Positions 22,554 to 33,663 are shown, counted from the first letter of the stretch. The stretch: DNA of 64,000 nucleotides from Orychophragmus violaceus (GCA_030180135.1 CM058230.1:21226067-21290066); one strand, 5' to 3'. The notes: generated from the letters alone by a model not told the origin. Numbers and translations are program-made.

Positions 22554-23407
22554 AGAGATTCTTCACGTGTAACGACTACAAGGTATATCTCACTATCTGA
22601 ACTTCTTCCATATGATTCATAGATTCCAAATTATTTGTGTTGGTGTTCTGTTACAGGCAGATGGTTTGCATTTTAGGCAACCATGGGTGTTAGGTGTTCA
22701 AGAGGAGATTTCAAATCTTAACAGGCGGCTAACAGAGGCTGAGGGGCTTAAATGGCAGGTGTATGATATGAATTGGGAGATTAAGAAACTGAATCTTCAA
22801 GTACAGACACTGAAGGTAACTAGATAGCTAAGTTTATGTTGTATTTATGTTTATTAAAATAGGCTAACACTTGCATTTCTGACTTTCCAAGAAGAGTTGG
22901 AGAAACAAACTACTTGCAACCGCTGACCTTGAGAAGATTATAACCAATGTCAGTTTTAAACAATTACTGCATAGTTATATTTGTGTTTGTTGTGTTGCTA
23001 AGTTGCTTTTCTTTTGTGTTTCAGGAGGAAACCAATGCAATGTGATCAATAAGAAGAATCCAGTCAAGTGTTGTCTTTTTGTGTGTTTTAGGTCAAAAGT
23101 GCAATCGTTTGCACTCTTTCGTCTGTTACCTTTGAACTACTGTAGTTGTTTGGAATCGACTTGTGTTGAGATTCAGATAAAAATCAAATGTCTTTATGAT
23201 TGCATTGTGATTGCTTCCATAACAAGGATTTTAATTTTAAGAACCCTAATTTGAGTAACACCAATGGAGTAGTAAAAGAGAGAGGGGTTCTTAACATGAT
23301 CACATCAAACAAAAATATTAATAAAAAAACTACTAAGAACCCCAAGTAGAGGGACACCAATGTGTATGCTCATAGGGCTGGATAAAGGTCTACAGTGTAT
23401 GTTATGC

Positions 23408-23612
23408 TTAATGTTGTTAATATAACCGCAAGGTACGTTCTATTATAGTATGTTTCCGATTATCAAAAATAACTGCAACATACTTTCCACCAAACTTAAT
23501 TACATGTCAATCAATTAACATCTCCAATTTGTTCAAACAAACCGTACCTCGCAGAAACAGTCAAGATCTCTTAGTTGGTTAACCCTCAGCGTAGGCCGAT
23601 TTGATCCCACGA
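23408..23612 (-). pseudogene. Inverted fragment of the Ulp1-like gene (exon 1 end plus intron 1)
   Basis: About 205 bp match the reverse complement of 10175-10380 closely, including the exon-intron border (CTCGCAG..CCGTACCTCGC read against TGCGAGGTACGG) and intron sequence such as CTTGCGGTTATATTAACAAC. Because intron sequence is retained, the copy was made at the DNA level and not through mRNA. It has no coding capacity of its own. Confidence 0.85.
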
Positions 23613-24092
23613 TTTTATTCCAGTTATCATGTAAACAGAGTTATCGTTCAATACTCATTCCCTTAATAATAATACCAAAAAAATTAATAAAATTTCTTAT
23701 TAACCAAACCTAATTGACAATCTATATATGTTTTACAGTTTAGTATAATTGGGATGGAGTGTAAATGACTTGGAATTTATTTTCATTTTTTCCAGGTTTA
23801 ATAGTTATGGGTTTGGGGGTTATGGGTTCATAACCAAATCTAATTGATTATCAATATATTTTCTAACCTCATTGATAATCAATATATATCCTAAGCAAAC
23901 CTAATTGATAACCAATATTTTTCCTAAGCATAACATTCTGAGTTCAGATTGAAGATAATCTAATCCCGATTGTAAAACAAAAAGAAAATGATAAAACCAT
24001 TAACAAAAATCGAAATACGCAGTCTTAATACACCGATTGTTAACATTAAACAAAATTAAATATAACAAAAAACAACAAAACACTTCCAAGGT
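23613..24092. other. AT-rich spacer
   Basis: Repeated words such as ACCTAATTGATAATCAATAT (about 23840-23915) suggest a small degraded repeat. No gene is seen. The right edge should hold the 3' untranslated region of the F-box-type gene. Confidence 0.45.
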
Positions 24093-24959
24093 TCACCGAT
24101 TACAGCTAAAAAGAGAGAATTTTTCTGCAACCATTTTGCAAAAATATGCAACCTCCAAGATCCAGAAACACCTATCACACATGTCATCTCTCTTGGGTTT
24201 TTCCCACCAAAGTTGCCACTGATCGTACCTTGAACAATTGCAGTGGGTTATCATATGAGGCTCGTTTTGATCTTGTTTTTCTATTAGCCAATCTGGAATG
24301 ATTCTTTCCCAACCACTCCCCCTTACCTTAGGCAATTTGGTTCGGAGCAGTGTTGCACGTTCTCGAGTCAAGGTTGAGTTACCGAAAATTCCTTCCTCCC
24401 ACTCGTCAATGAAGATTTTGCTAAGCATCCCATACACGTACTCGCCGAAGATGCACCCTCTTTCCGCAGCAGTCTTGATTTGAACGAGTCCCTCAACCCG
24501 CTTGTTCTCGTATAACAAATTAGAAATACCTTTCAGAAGGATGGCGGATTTGTTTCCAGCGTCGTAGCACTTCTCATGAAAGGCTGTCCAGTCAAACTTA
24601 GGGCTCCAAACATAGGTTACCATCTCCGTGAGGTCAATAGAGGCGAAGAACTCATCCGTTTTAGTCATTTCGTTCAACTTCGTGCAAGTAATTCGCGCGT
24701 GCCGTATATCCTGAACGTCTTCTTCGCAGGCCCGCACCAGAATCTTCCTTACTATGTCGTCGGGCAACCCGAGGAGATTGAATGGTTCGATCGCCCTCCT
24801 CCTTTTTGTCACCGACCGCGTTTCATAATACGGCTGGTCGTAATGACGCCACGGCCAGTAGACATGATGATTTGGCATTTTTTTTTTATAAATCTTGCGA
24901 TTTCTCTTGAATCGGCGTGATTTTGAAGTTCTTTGTTTGAAGAAATTTGTGTTCAGCAC
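24093..24959 (-). CDS. F-box-type protein of the At2g35280-like family, single exon, intact
   Basis: An uninterrupted frame of 288 codons. The N-terminus is basic (SRRFKRNRKIYKKK), and a second Met at residue 28 (MPNHHVYW) could be the true start. Residues about 60-105 (FNLLGLPDDIVRKILVRACE ... CTKLNEM) fit an F-box helix set, which binds SKP1 in SCF ubiquitin ligases. The rest (FFASIDLTEM, KCYDAGNKSAILLKGISNL, and the Cys-rich end C.C.(..)W(..)CDRCFW) matches the substrate-side region of a Brassicaceae-specific F-box family I recall as At2g35280/At1g67623-like. Damaged relatives lie at 43545-45000, so the family is expanded locally. No introns or frame breaks are seen. The target protein is unknown, and expression cannot be judged from sequence. 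Confidence 0.75.
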   Translation of the reverse strand: MLNTNFFKQRTSKSRRFKRNRKIYKKKMPNHHVYWPWRHYDQPYYETRSVTKRRRAIEPFNLLGLPDDIVRKILVRACEEDVQDIRHARITCTKLNEMTKTDEFFASIDLTEMVTYVWSPKFDWTAFHEKCYDAGNKSAILLKGISNLLYENKRVEGLVQIKTAAERGCIFGEYVYGMLSKIFIDEWEEGIFGNSTLTRERATLLRTKLPKVRGSGWERIIPDWLIEKQDQNEPHMITHCNCSRYDQWQLWWEKPKRDDMCDRCFWILEVAYFCKMVAEKFSLFSCNR

Positions 24960-25463
24960 TAAAAAGTTTTAATGGGCGTGGTCTATACATATATATGAAC
25001 GTATGTAGACGCGACTTTTCGAATTACTAACAACGTAATAATTAATCCCATTAAATATTGGGAGGGGAATATAAATCGATTGTTACAATAAAAATAAGTA
25101 AAATAAAACCCAATAATTAATCGTTATTGTCCCAATAGCCTCACCTAGTTTTACGTGCAAGAATCGGTGTAAGGAAGAATTAGTCACTTTAAAATCATGT
25201 CAGCTGTTTTTTGGGTTACTGTTCAGAGTGAATATGGCCTAAGATTTGTAATCATTATCCTACTTTACCAAAAACCTACTTTACCCAAAACATAGCTTTG
25301 CTGATGTAATCATCTACTATGACATCTGCTAAGCTTAAGAGCCATGCTTATTCTCTACGGTGCGACGTGTTTACACTACCACCACTCATTAGCTTAACAC
25401 AATTATCATATGGACTGATTGGGTTTAGTTTGATAATTTCCATAACTAAATTGTATATTACGT
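24960..25463. other. Spacer between F-box gene and telomere-repeat array
   Basis: It holds the probable F-box promoter next to 24960. No other gene or element was recognised. Confidence 0.45.
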
Positions 25464-28400
25464 TTTTGGGTTTGGGTTCGTTGTTTATGGTTTAGGGTTT
25501 CGTTTTGTAGGGTTTAGACTTTACGGTTTAGGGTTTAGAGTTTATAGTTTGTGGCTTAGGGTTTTGGGTTTATAGTTAAAGATATAGGGTTTAGTGATTC
25601 AAATGGATAACTGATTATGGAACATCTATGTTATCCAAAAACAAGACGGCTGTTTAATAATGTTAACAGTAATCCCATGATAACGCGGATTAATATACCA
25701 TGCTTATGTTTACGGTTTATAAGGGTTTAGGTTTTAGGGTTTAGGGTTTAGGGTTTAAGGTTTAGGGTTTAGGGTTGTGGTTTAGGGTTTAGGGTTTAGT
25801 TTTAGGGTTTAGGGTTTTGGGGTTTAGGGTTTGATGGGTTTAGGGTTTTGGGTTTAGGGTTTAGGGCTTCGGGTTTAGGGTTTGTTGGGTTGTAGTGTTT
25901 GTAGTCTTAGTGCTTAAAATGGAAAACAGATTACGGTACATCTTTGTTATCCGTTAACATGATGGGTGTTTAATGTTTAGTGTTTAGGTTTTAGGGTTAA
26001 CGTTTTAGGGTTAGGGTTCGTGGTTTATGGTTTAGGGTATAGTTTTTAGGGTTTTGGTGTTAGGGTATGGCTTTAGGGTTTAGGGTTTGATAGTTTGTAG
26101 GGTTTGTAGTCTTAGTGTTTAAAATGGAAAACTGATTACGGAACATCTTTGTTATCCGAAAACATGATGTGTGTTTAATGTTTAGTGTTTAGGGTTTACG
26201 CTTTACGTTATTTGGTTTGGGTTCGTGGTTTATGGTTTAGGGTATAGTTTTTAGGGTTTAGGTTTTAGGGTTTCATAGTTTGTAGTGTTTGTAGTCTTAG
26301 TGCTTGAAATGGAAAACATATTCTGGAACATCTCTTCTGTTATCCGAAAACATGATGGGTGTTTAATGTTTAGTGTTTAGGGTTTAGGTTTTATGGTTTG
26401 GGTTTATAGGTTAGCGTTTAGGGTTTAGGTTTATGGTTTAGGGTTTAGGGTTTACGTTTTAGTGTTTGGGTTCGTGGTTTATGGTTTAGGGTTTAGTTTT
26501 TAGGGTTTGGCTTTAGGGTTTAGGGCTTGGGTTTGGGGTTTAGGGTTTAGGGTTTAGGGTTTAGAATGGAAAACATATTAGGTTTTAGTGTTTGGGTTTA
26601 GAGTTGTAGGGTTTAGGGATTAGATTTTGGGTTTAGGGTTTAGGGTTTAGTGTTTAGGGTTTAGGGTTTAGTTTTTAGGGTTTAGGGTTTAGTTTTAGGG
26701 TTTAGGGTTTAGGGGTTTAGGGTTTAAGGTTTAGGGCTTCGGGTTTAGGGTTTGATGGGTTGTAGTGTTTGTAGTCTTAGTGTTTAAAATGGAATACAGA
26801 TTACGGAACATCTTTGTTATCCGTTAACATGATAGGTGTTTAATGTTTACTGTTTAGGGTTTAGGGTTAACGTTTTAGGGTTAGGGTTCGTGGTTTAGGG
26901 TTTAGGGTTTAGTTTTTAGAGTTTAGGGTTTAGGGTTTAGGGTTTAGGGCTTCGGGTGTTACTGTTTAAAATGGAAAACAGATTACGGAACATCTTTGTT
27001 ATCTGTTAACATGATGGGTGTTTAATGTTTACTGTTTAGGGTTTAGGGTTTACATTTTAGGGTTAGGGTGCGTGGTTTATGGTTTAGGGTTTAGTTTTTA
27101 GGGTTTAGGGTTTAGGGTTTAGGGCTTCGGGTTTAGGGTTTGATGGGTTGTACTGTTTGTAGTCTTAGTGTTTAAAATGGAAAACAGATTACGGAACATC
27201 TTTGTTATCTGTTAACATGATGGGTGTTTAATGGTTGTATGGTTTATGGTTTAGGGTTTAGGGTTTAGGGTTATGTTTATGTTATTTGGTTTGGGTTCGT
27301 GGTTTATGGTTTAGGGTATAGTTTTTAGGGTTTAGGTTTTAGGGTATGGTTTTAGGGTTTAGAGTTTAGGGTTTCATTGTTTGTAGTCTTAGTGCTTGAA
27401 ATGGAAAACAGATTCTGGAACATCTCTTCTGTTATCCGAAAACATGATGGGTGGTTAATGTTTAGTGTTTAGGGTTTAGGTTTTATGGTTTAGGTTTATA
27501 GGTTAGCGTTTAGGGTTTAGGTTTATGGTTTAGGGTTTAGGGTTTACGTTTTAGTGTTAGGGTTCGTGGTTTATGGTTTAGGGTTTAGTTTTTAGGGTTT
27601 GGGTTTAGGGTTTAGGGTTTAGGGCTTGAGTTTGGGGTTTAGGGCTTGGGTTTGGGGTTTAGGGTTTAGGGTTTAGGGTTTAGTGTTTGTAGGCTTATGG
27701 TTTCTACTGTTTGTAGGCTTATTGTTTGAAATGGAAAACAGATTACGGAACATCTTTGTTATCTGTTAACATGATGGGTGTTTAATGGTTGTATGGTTTA
27801 TGGTTTAGGGTTTAGGATTTAGGGTTAGGTTTACGTTATTTGGTTTGGGTTCGTGGTTTATGATTTAGGGTATAGGTTTTAGGTTTTAGGTTTTAGGGTA
27901 TGGTTTTAGGGTTTAGAGTTTAGGGTTTCATTGTTTGTAGTGTTTGTAGTCTTAGTGCTTGAAATGGAAAACAGATTCTGGAACATCTCTTCTGTTATCC
28001 GAAAACATGATGGGTGGTTAATGTTTAGTGTTTAGGGTTTAGGTTTTATGGTTTGGGTTTATAGGTTAGCGTTTTGGGTTTAGGTTTATGGTTTAGGGTT
28101 TATGGTTTACGTTTTAGTGTTAGGGTTCGTGGTTTAGGGTTTAGGGTTTAGTTTTTAGGGTTTGGGTTTAGGGTTTAAGGCTTGGGTTTAGGGTTTAGGG
28201 CTTGGGTTTGGGGTTTAGGGTTTAGGGTTTAGGGTTTAGGGTTTATGGTTTAGGGTTTAGGGTTTAGTGTTTGTAGGCTTATGGTTTCTACTGTTTGTAG
28301 GCTTATTGTTTGAAATGGAAAACAGATTACGGAACATCTATGTTATCCGAAAACATGATGGGTGTTTAATGGTTGAGTGTTTATGGTTTACTTTTTGGGT

Positions 28401-28563
28401 TTGGGTTCATGGTTTATGGTATAGGGTTACGTTTTTAGGGTTTAGGGTTTGGGTTTAGGGTTTAGTTTTTGGGGATTGGGTTTAGAGGTTTAGTGTTTAG
28501 GGTTTGTTTTTTTCTTAGGGTTTAGGGTTTGTCTTAGTGTTTAGGGTTTAGTGTTTGTTGCTT
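25464..28563 (+). repeat. Interstitial telomere-repeat array with higher-order units
   Basis: Roughly 3.1 kb of degenerate TTTAGGG repeats, G-rich on the plus strand throughout, with short perfect runs (for example 25731-25760, 26541-26572 and 28211-28265). A non-telomeric module (AAATGGAAAACAGATTACGG, CATCTTTGTTATCC, GATGGGTGTTTAATG) recurs about twelve times: near 25605, 25917, 26121, 26307, 26566 (cut short), 26788, 26970, 27174, 27399, 27729, 27961 and 28313. Two variants (TTACGGAACATCTTTG and TTCTGGAACATCTCTTCTG) alternate in the last part, making a higher-order unit of about 555-585 bp. It is not a chromosome end, because ordinary sequence continues on both sides. Confidence 0.9.
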
Positions 28564-29003
28564 AGGGTATATATTCATTGACTTGAAAAATACTATTGGT
28601 GTGTTCATTGACTTGAAAAATATCATTGCTGTGTATGGGTGTTAAGATGTAATGTTATGTAGTCGTGAATGTTATGAACATTGTTAATCATAGTTATAGG
28701 TAAGCATTCGAATCAGAGAAGACAAATAATAACGGGATTAATTTCATTCATCGGAACGTAACATTACAACCTAAACGGTTTAATACAAAGATAATACAAA
28801 AGGGTTCCTTAGAAACGTTGGGGGGGGGGGGCTGGGTAATTGATACCATATATACAAGGAAAAAGTGGTATCATAACTTCCAAGATTATTTATATATCAC
28901 TCCCATTCACCATCACATACGTAGTTCCAGATTATCCGATGTATCCCGCGCCGCCAAAAAACTTCATAGGTACTTTCCCAGTTTAGACAGGCCCCTGATT
29001 TAG
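28564..29003. other. 3' flank of mudrA-like element, no gene
   Basis: It contains a short tandem duplication (CATTGACTTGAAAAATA at about 28575 and 28608) and a run of G near 28820-28830. Weak mudrA 3' exons could lie here but none can be supported. Confidence 0.4.
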
Positions 29004-29728
29004 TTACAGGTAATAAGTATTAGGAGTAACACAATTAACGACTAATACATTTGATAATTGCAAAACAAATTGTCTTACTGGAACGGCCATCTTGCAAGTT
29101 GAACGGTTATGCCCTCGACCTTTGCATCGTGAGCACTTCCTGTGGTTTACTCTCTGTATTAACCACAAGTTAGATAAACAGGCAATCTTATTTACATCCA
29201 ACAAAGTAAAGGGCATTAAATAATATAACCTTGAATTCTCCAATCGAGGGAATCCGCAGCTTTCTTGGCCGTCCAGCTGGGGGTTTGAGACTACCACCAC
29301 CCACATCCGTGCTACATGGTTCCAGTCTGTCTACGTCAGGGACCGGTATTATGATTCCGGAGTAAGCGTATCTACGGTATTGTGTTGTGTAATACACCCC
29401 CACAAGTTTTTCAACTTTCACACCTTCTTTTATTGCCGCAGCGACTGCATGTTTGCATGGTATCTGCAATATCTGGAACTCACGACAGGTGCAGCTTACC
29501 TCGTAAAGATGCACAGCAAACGATACACCTTTGTCGTCCTTAACCTCATATATTCCATCAGCAATCTTGATTACCTCATAACTTGTTGACTTTATGTAAT
29601 TCTGAATGACCATTTCTTGAACTTTTGGGTTCAAAACATCTTCGCAGGTTTTTGCAGAATCACGACGCATTGCAAACCACGATACCAGGGTTGTCCGGAG
29701 TGTCTCTAGGAGAGAGATGACAGGATAG

Positions 29729-30900
29729 TGATAAGTCTAGTTTTAATCCCTATACTAACTGCAAGTGCACAGTGATGTAGTTGTAGTACTTAGGGTATCG
29801 AATCCACAGGGACTCCGGTCAACGATAGATTATAAAACAGAAGAGATTAAACTAGGAGAAAACAAATATGATGAGAAAGCAGTAAATATCAGCAAGCAGA
29901 TAAGTAATCAGTAGCAGGCGAGTTTGTGAGCAAGGAAGCGAAGCGTTAGGTTTCAGGAGTTCTCAAGAGATCAGGAACACAAGCAATCAGTCAATCAGGA
30001 TCTAATCAATAACTGTTCTAGAACTCGAACACGGATATAGAATTCACCAACTCTCGTTGCGAGAATTCTCTAAGTCTAAGTGCAACAATCCAAACCTCTT
30101 TGAAATTACTAACAGATTAAACTAGCATTAATGATCAGGTTTGATATGTTCACAATTCCCCTAAACCAAATCTCTTTGCGAGTAGATCAAATTGCTCATC
30201 TAGGTTCTTTCTAGCTAATTAACCAACTCTCGTTGTATCAATCAACCTAACATCATAATTCTGATTAGCTACTTCAGATTAAGCATGAAGAACAACCTAA
30301 ACAAAGAACTAGCAGATATGAATCCCTACAGATTGATTTAAACTATAGTTCCATGAAATCTCTAATGAGAATCCTTCAACTTAACAGGTAAACTACTCAG
30401 ACATGTTCATCGAAACAGAAAACATCTTAAGTAGAAAACCAAATATCATATAACATAATAAAGAACTGGGGTTCGAAATCAAGTCTATTTCGAGAACAAG
30501 ATCAGCCCCTAAAACTCTCTCTGAATAAAAATAAAGCGTCGCCTAAACAAGTGGCTAAAAACCCTAATATATAGTCTAAAACACGTTTTGGGCTTCTGTG
30601 TAATTATATGGGCTTTTCTGCAATATCAGCATTCTTCATTAAACCGCCGAGTCTGGCCCATTCGCGCTATGCATCGATCGATGCAGGTGTGCAACGATCG
30701 ACGCAATCCTCAAATCTGGACAGTGAACTCTGTCTCTCGGACCAAATCTCCAAAATGCACCAAACAGCTCCAAAATCTCCACTTCTGCTCCAAATGTGCT
30801 TGTACCTAATAAAGCCTGTAAAAGACTCTAAAGAAACACAAATAGACTCTAAAACACACTTATATCATGGTCTAAAACTAGTAAAAACCATGATATATCA
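29729..30900 (-). repeat. Athila-like 3' LTR (left)
   Basis: This 1172-bp LTR has the same length as the right copy. Its twin pair is at 30671-30704, with a minus-strand TATA-like TATAATTA about 63 bp downstream. Confidence 0.9.
30671..30704. repeat. Twin palindrome pair (spacing 20)
   Basis: GCATCGATCGATGC at 30671-30684 and GCAACGATCGACGC at 30691-30704, in the left Athila-like LTR. Confidence 0.85.
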
Positions 30901-30915
30901 ACTCCCCCACACTTA
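30901..30915 (-). other. Polypurine tract of the Athila-like element
   Basis: On the minus strand TAAGTGTGGGGGAGT abuts the start of the 3' LTR, as required for plus-strand priming. Confidence 0.8.
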
Positions 30916-31934
30916 GCCTTTGCTTGTCCTCAAGCAAAACAAAGAACTAGAATAGTGAAGAGGTTTGAAAACTCTTCAGAAACTCTTTTCATCCTAGAAG
31001 CAGCAACACTCAGATTCCCCTTAGTAAACCACATGAAAGAATCAACCTGCAGACATCAAGACCAACATATACTTCCCCCACACTTAGCAACTGTCCTAAG
31101 TAAATCCACAATCACATTCACGCATTCAAATTCACCCTACTGACTTCTGCAAGTATTTAAGTGTGGTCTCACCTAAGGAGTATCGATCAAAGGCACATGG
31201 ACTCTTACCTTATCAGCTCTAGACCACCATACTATCTTTCTCTAGTCCCTTTCTTCTCTTTTCCCTTCCTTAGCATTCTGATTTTTCCCCTTTGGGTATC
31301 ATTTTTTTTTTATCAGGGCTCTTCCCGTTAAGGGGTGTACTTTGGACACATTCCATGGATGCACAGGATATGAGAGTTTTAGCTACCATTCCCATGACCA
31401 CTTCAGAGTTACTAACTCATCCTCAGTTTATTATCTTTTTTTTTTTTTTATGGAAGGGGAGAAGGGAACTAAATAGGACAGGTTTACAGGCTGTGTCAGA
31501 ACTAACAAGGGAATCCGACACAAAGTATACCAAGCCCTTAGGTGAGAAATCTAAGTCAGTATTAAGGTGAAGTCAGTAAAGGATCCTCTGATACCTGAAG
31601 CGATGTGGGTGTCCTTAGTAGGTTGATCCGTGTCTGGGTTTTCTAATAGTCAAAGATTGATCTGCAACTTCATCCCAATGGTTACTTAAGTTCCTGCAAG
31701 TGCTATTAATCTTCTAAAAAAATCATTGTTTCCTACTTAAACTGGTTTTGACTCAATAAAACAAATTTTTGAAAATTGGACTGACTCTTAAGAAAACAAA
31801 AGCGTGCGTCAGTAGCTCCTCCCCCACACTTAAAACACACTGTCCCCAGTAGTGTCAAGCTTAGGGTCGGTGAGAATAAATAATCAAATCGAAACAATCC
31901 GAAAAGTTGCAGAACACGTACCTGTCGTCGCCCT

Positions 31935-31969
31935 GTGTCGATCGATGCCACAAGGGTGTCGATCGATGC
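31935..31969. repeat. Twin palindrome pair (spacing 21)
   Basis: GTGTCGATCGATGC at 31935-31948 and again at 31956-31969, followed by AAGGCGA. Confidence 0.9.
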
Positions 31970-32047
31970 AAGGCGAATTTTGCTCGCGGTTATGTGAATA
32001 ACCGATGTCTGGACCGCAATTGAATCGGTAAACCGTAAATCGCAACT

Positions 32048-32082
32048 GCATCGACCGATGCACTAGGTGTGTCGATCGATGC
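32048..32082. repeat. Twin palindrome pair (spacing 21)
   Basis: GCATCGACCGATGC at 32048-32061 and GTGTCGATCGATGC at 32069-32082, followed by AATGCGA. Confidence 0.9.
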
Positions 32083-32727
32083 AATGCGATTCTGCTTGTT
32101 TCTCACGAAAAATACCAAATCAAAACGAAAAACAAAAACAAAAAACGAACCTAACAGTGGGTTGCCTCCCACTCAGCGCTTGTTTAAAGTCAGTAGCTTG
32201 ACTATTGGAAGAGATCAGATTCATGGCGGTTTCAACAGAGACTTTGAGTGTCTCTGTGAATATCTCTTCATCCAAGGAGGTGTATATGCTTTCAGATCAT
32301 GAGGTTTTCCAAGGAACGAAGGAGTAGAAGCAGGGGGGGACGAAGCTTGGGTGGGACACTGCGTTTACCTGCATTCCAAACAATGTGGTCAGGAGGTTTA
32401 AGCTTAGATGATTTATACCTTACCTTTGATGCAGATCTGATGTCTCGAGCTTTCTGCTTATGAGCAGTTGCAGGTACTGAAGATGTTAGAGCAGGTTCAA
32501 GAGGAACCGCCATCTTCTTCTCTCCACTATCATATACTGTAGTTCCACCAATCTGAACTTCTTCTTTCAGATCACCATCAGTGGAGATCATCTTCTTATC
32601 CATCACTTTCATGCAGTTAACCACTTCTAGCTCTTGTTTAGAGGGTTTAGGAACCTTAGGATATGGCACAATGGGCTAGTAGACTCGTTCTGGGACTGTT
32701 GCAGGTTTCTGGTCTCGTCTGTGATCT

Positions 32728-32762
32728 GTGTCGATCGATGCAGTAGGTGTGTCGATTGACAC
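32728..32762. repeat. Twin palindrome pair (spacing 21)
   Basis: GTGTCGATCGATGC at 32728-32741 and GTGTCGATTGACAC at 32749-32762; the second has one CG-to-TG change. The pair lies inside the gag-like frame. Confidence 0.9.
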
Positions 32763-32810
32763 AAGGCGATTATGTTCGTCGAAAGAATTCGAAATTGCCG
32801 TCAGAACTGC

Positions 32811-32845
32811 GTGTCGACCGACACTAAGGGGGTGTCGATCGATGC
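32811..32845. repeat. Twin palindrome pair (spacing 21)
   Basis: GTGTCGACCGACAC at 32811-32824 and GTGTCGATCGATGC at 32832-32845, inside the gag-like frame. Confidence 0.9.
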
Positions 32846-33580
32846 ATGTATCAGACAGACAATATTCATCCAGAAAATCCGAGATTATGCTCTCTTCTTC
32901 ACCTAGCAACTCAATCTCATCTCTTATGGTTACAGCTTTGATGGATTTGTACTGTTCAGCTCTTCTAGCTTCATTTTGCCTTTGCATTGCTTGAGATGTC
33001 TGTTGAATCCGGATATCTAGCTCATTTGCATGTGTGCTCAGAGATTCAAGCTTCCCATTCAGATTTTCATGCATAGCATCCAACTTCCTGTCGAAGTCTA
33101 CAACAGTCTTGGTCTGATCCTCTAGCAGCTGCTCAATCATGGATTCCATCTTGCTCTTATAAGCATTAGCAGCAGGAGGTGCCTGATAGGTGGATGATCC
33201 ATAAGCCCACTGATTACCCTGCTGATTACCAAACCTGTTTCCTTGGAATCCAGAGCTATTGATGTAGTTCAGATCCTCTTCATGTCTTTCCAACAACTGC
33301 TCCATCATAGCTTCCAATCTGCTCTTATGTGTAGGTGCAGGGGGTGCTTGGTAAGAATTAACACCATAGTTCCTTGAGAAGGCATTACCCTGTTGCTAGA
33401 AAGGTCCCTGAAAAGCAGATTCCTGACTGTAGAATTCATTCCCTCCAACGCAGTTGATAGCTTCTTGCGCATACTTTTCAAGTAGAAGACTATGCAGATA
33501 GTCGACTTTACTCTTCAACCCAGCTATCTGTGAACTGTCAATCCCTGGACTGAAGAAATCACACATCTTCCTTACGATAT

Positions 33581-33663
33581 GTGTCGATCGATGCAGGAGA
33601 AGCGTCGATCGATGCAAGCGCGATGATGTGACGATCGACACACAGGACTGTGTCGATCGATGC
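33581..33663. repeat. Cluster of four palindromes in Athila-like leader
   Basis: Units at 33581-33594 and 33602-33615 (spacing 21), then 33628-33641 and 33650-33663 (spacing 22). The cluster is 120-205 nt downstream of the primer-binding site. Confidence 0.9.

Larger units (their letters stand above)
15478..22970 (+). pseudogene. Small GRF-like zinc-finger/coiled-coil gene split by a copia element
   Basis: The left part (15478-15654) encodes MDPILKEER, then a TGA (15505-15507) in place of an expected Arg codon, then MKRLKAHYDWLG, the zinc-binding-like motif TSCPCGGRI and RDFLPGKR. The right part resumes at 22559 with FFTCNDYK (exon end 22582), then exon 2 (22657-22815: ADGLHFRQPW and a coiled coil). 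A possible exon 3 starts near 22894 (SWRNKLL). Removing the 6.9 kb insert and one copy of the AGAGA duplication rejoins ..GKR|FFTC.. in frame. The CPCGG..(F)FTC pattern is that of a plant GRF-like family often found in mobile DNA. The gene could be translated only from the Met at 15511 even before the insertion. Function is unknown; both the nonsense codon and the insertion disable it. Confidence 0.7.

Noticed and set aside
25464..28563. True chromosome end
   Set aside because: Ordinary sequence with genes and elements continues on both sides, and the repeats are degenerate and mixed with another module.
30588..31143. Plus-strand frames in the Athila-like LTR and 3' internal region (also 34669-34991)
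   Set aside because: They lie antisense to the element, start within the LTR and carry no domain; they reflect open AT-balanced sequence.
16036..33663. Palindromes with regular spacing as a CRISPR-like array
   Set aside because: Only two units per site, intervals of 6-7 bp, eukaryotic host, and location inside retrotransposons.
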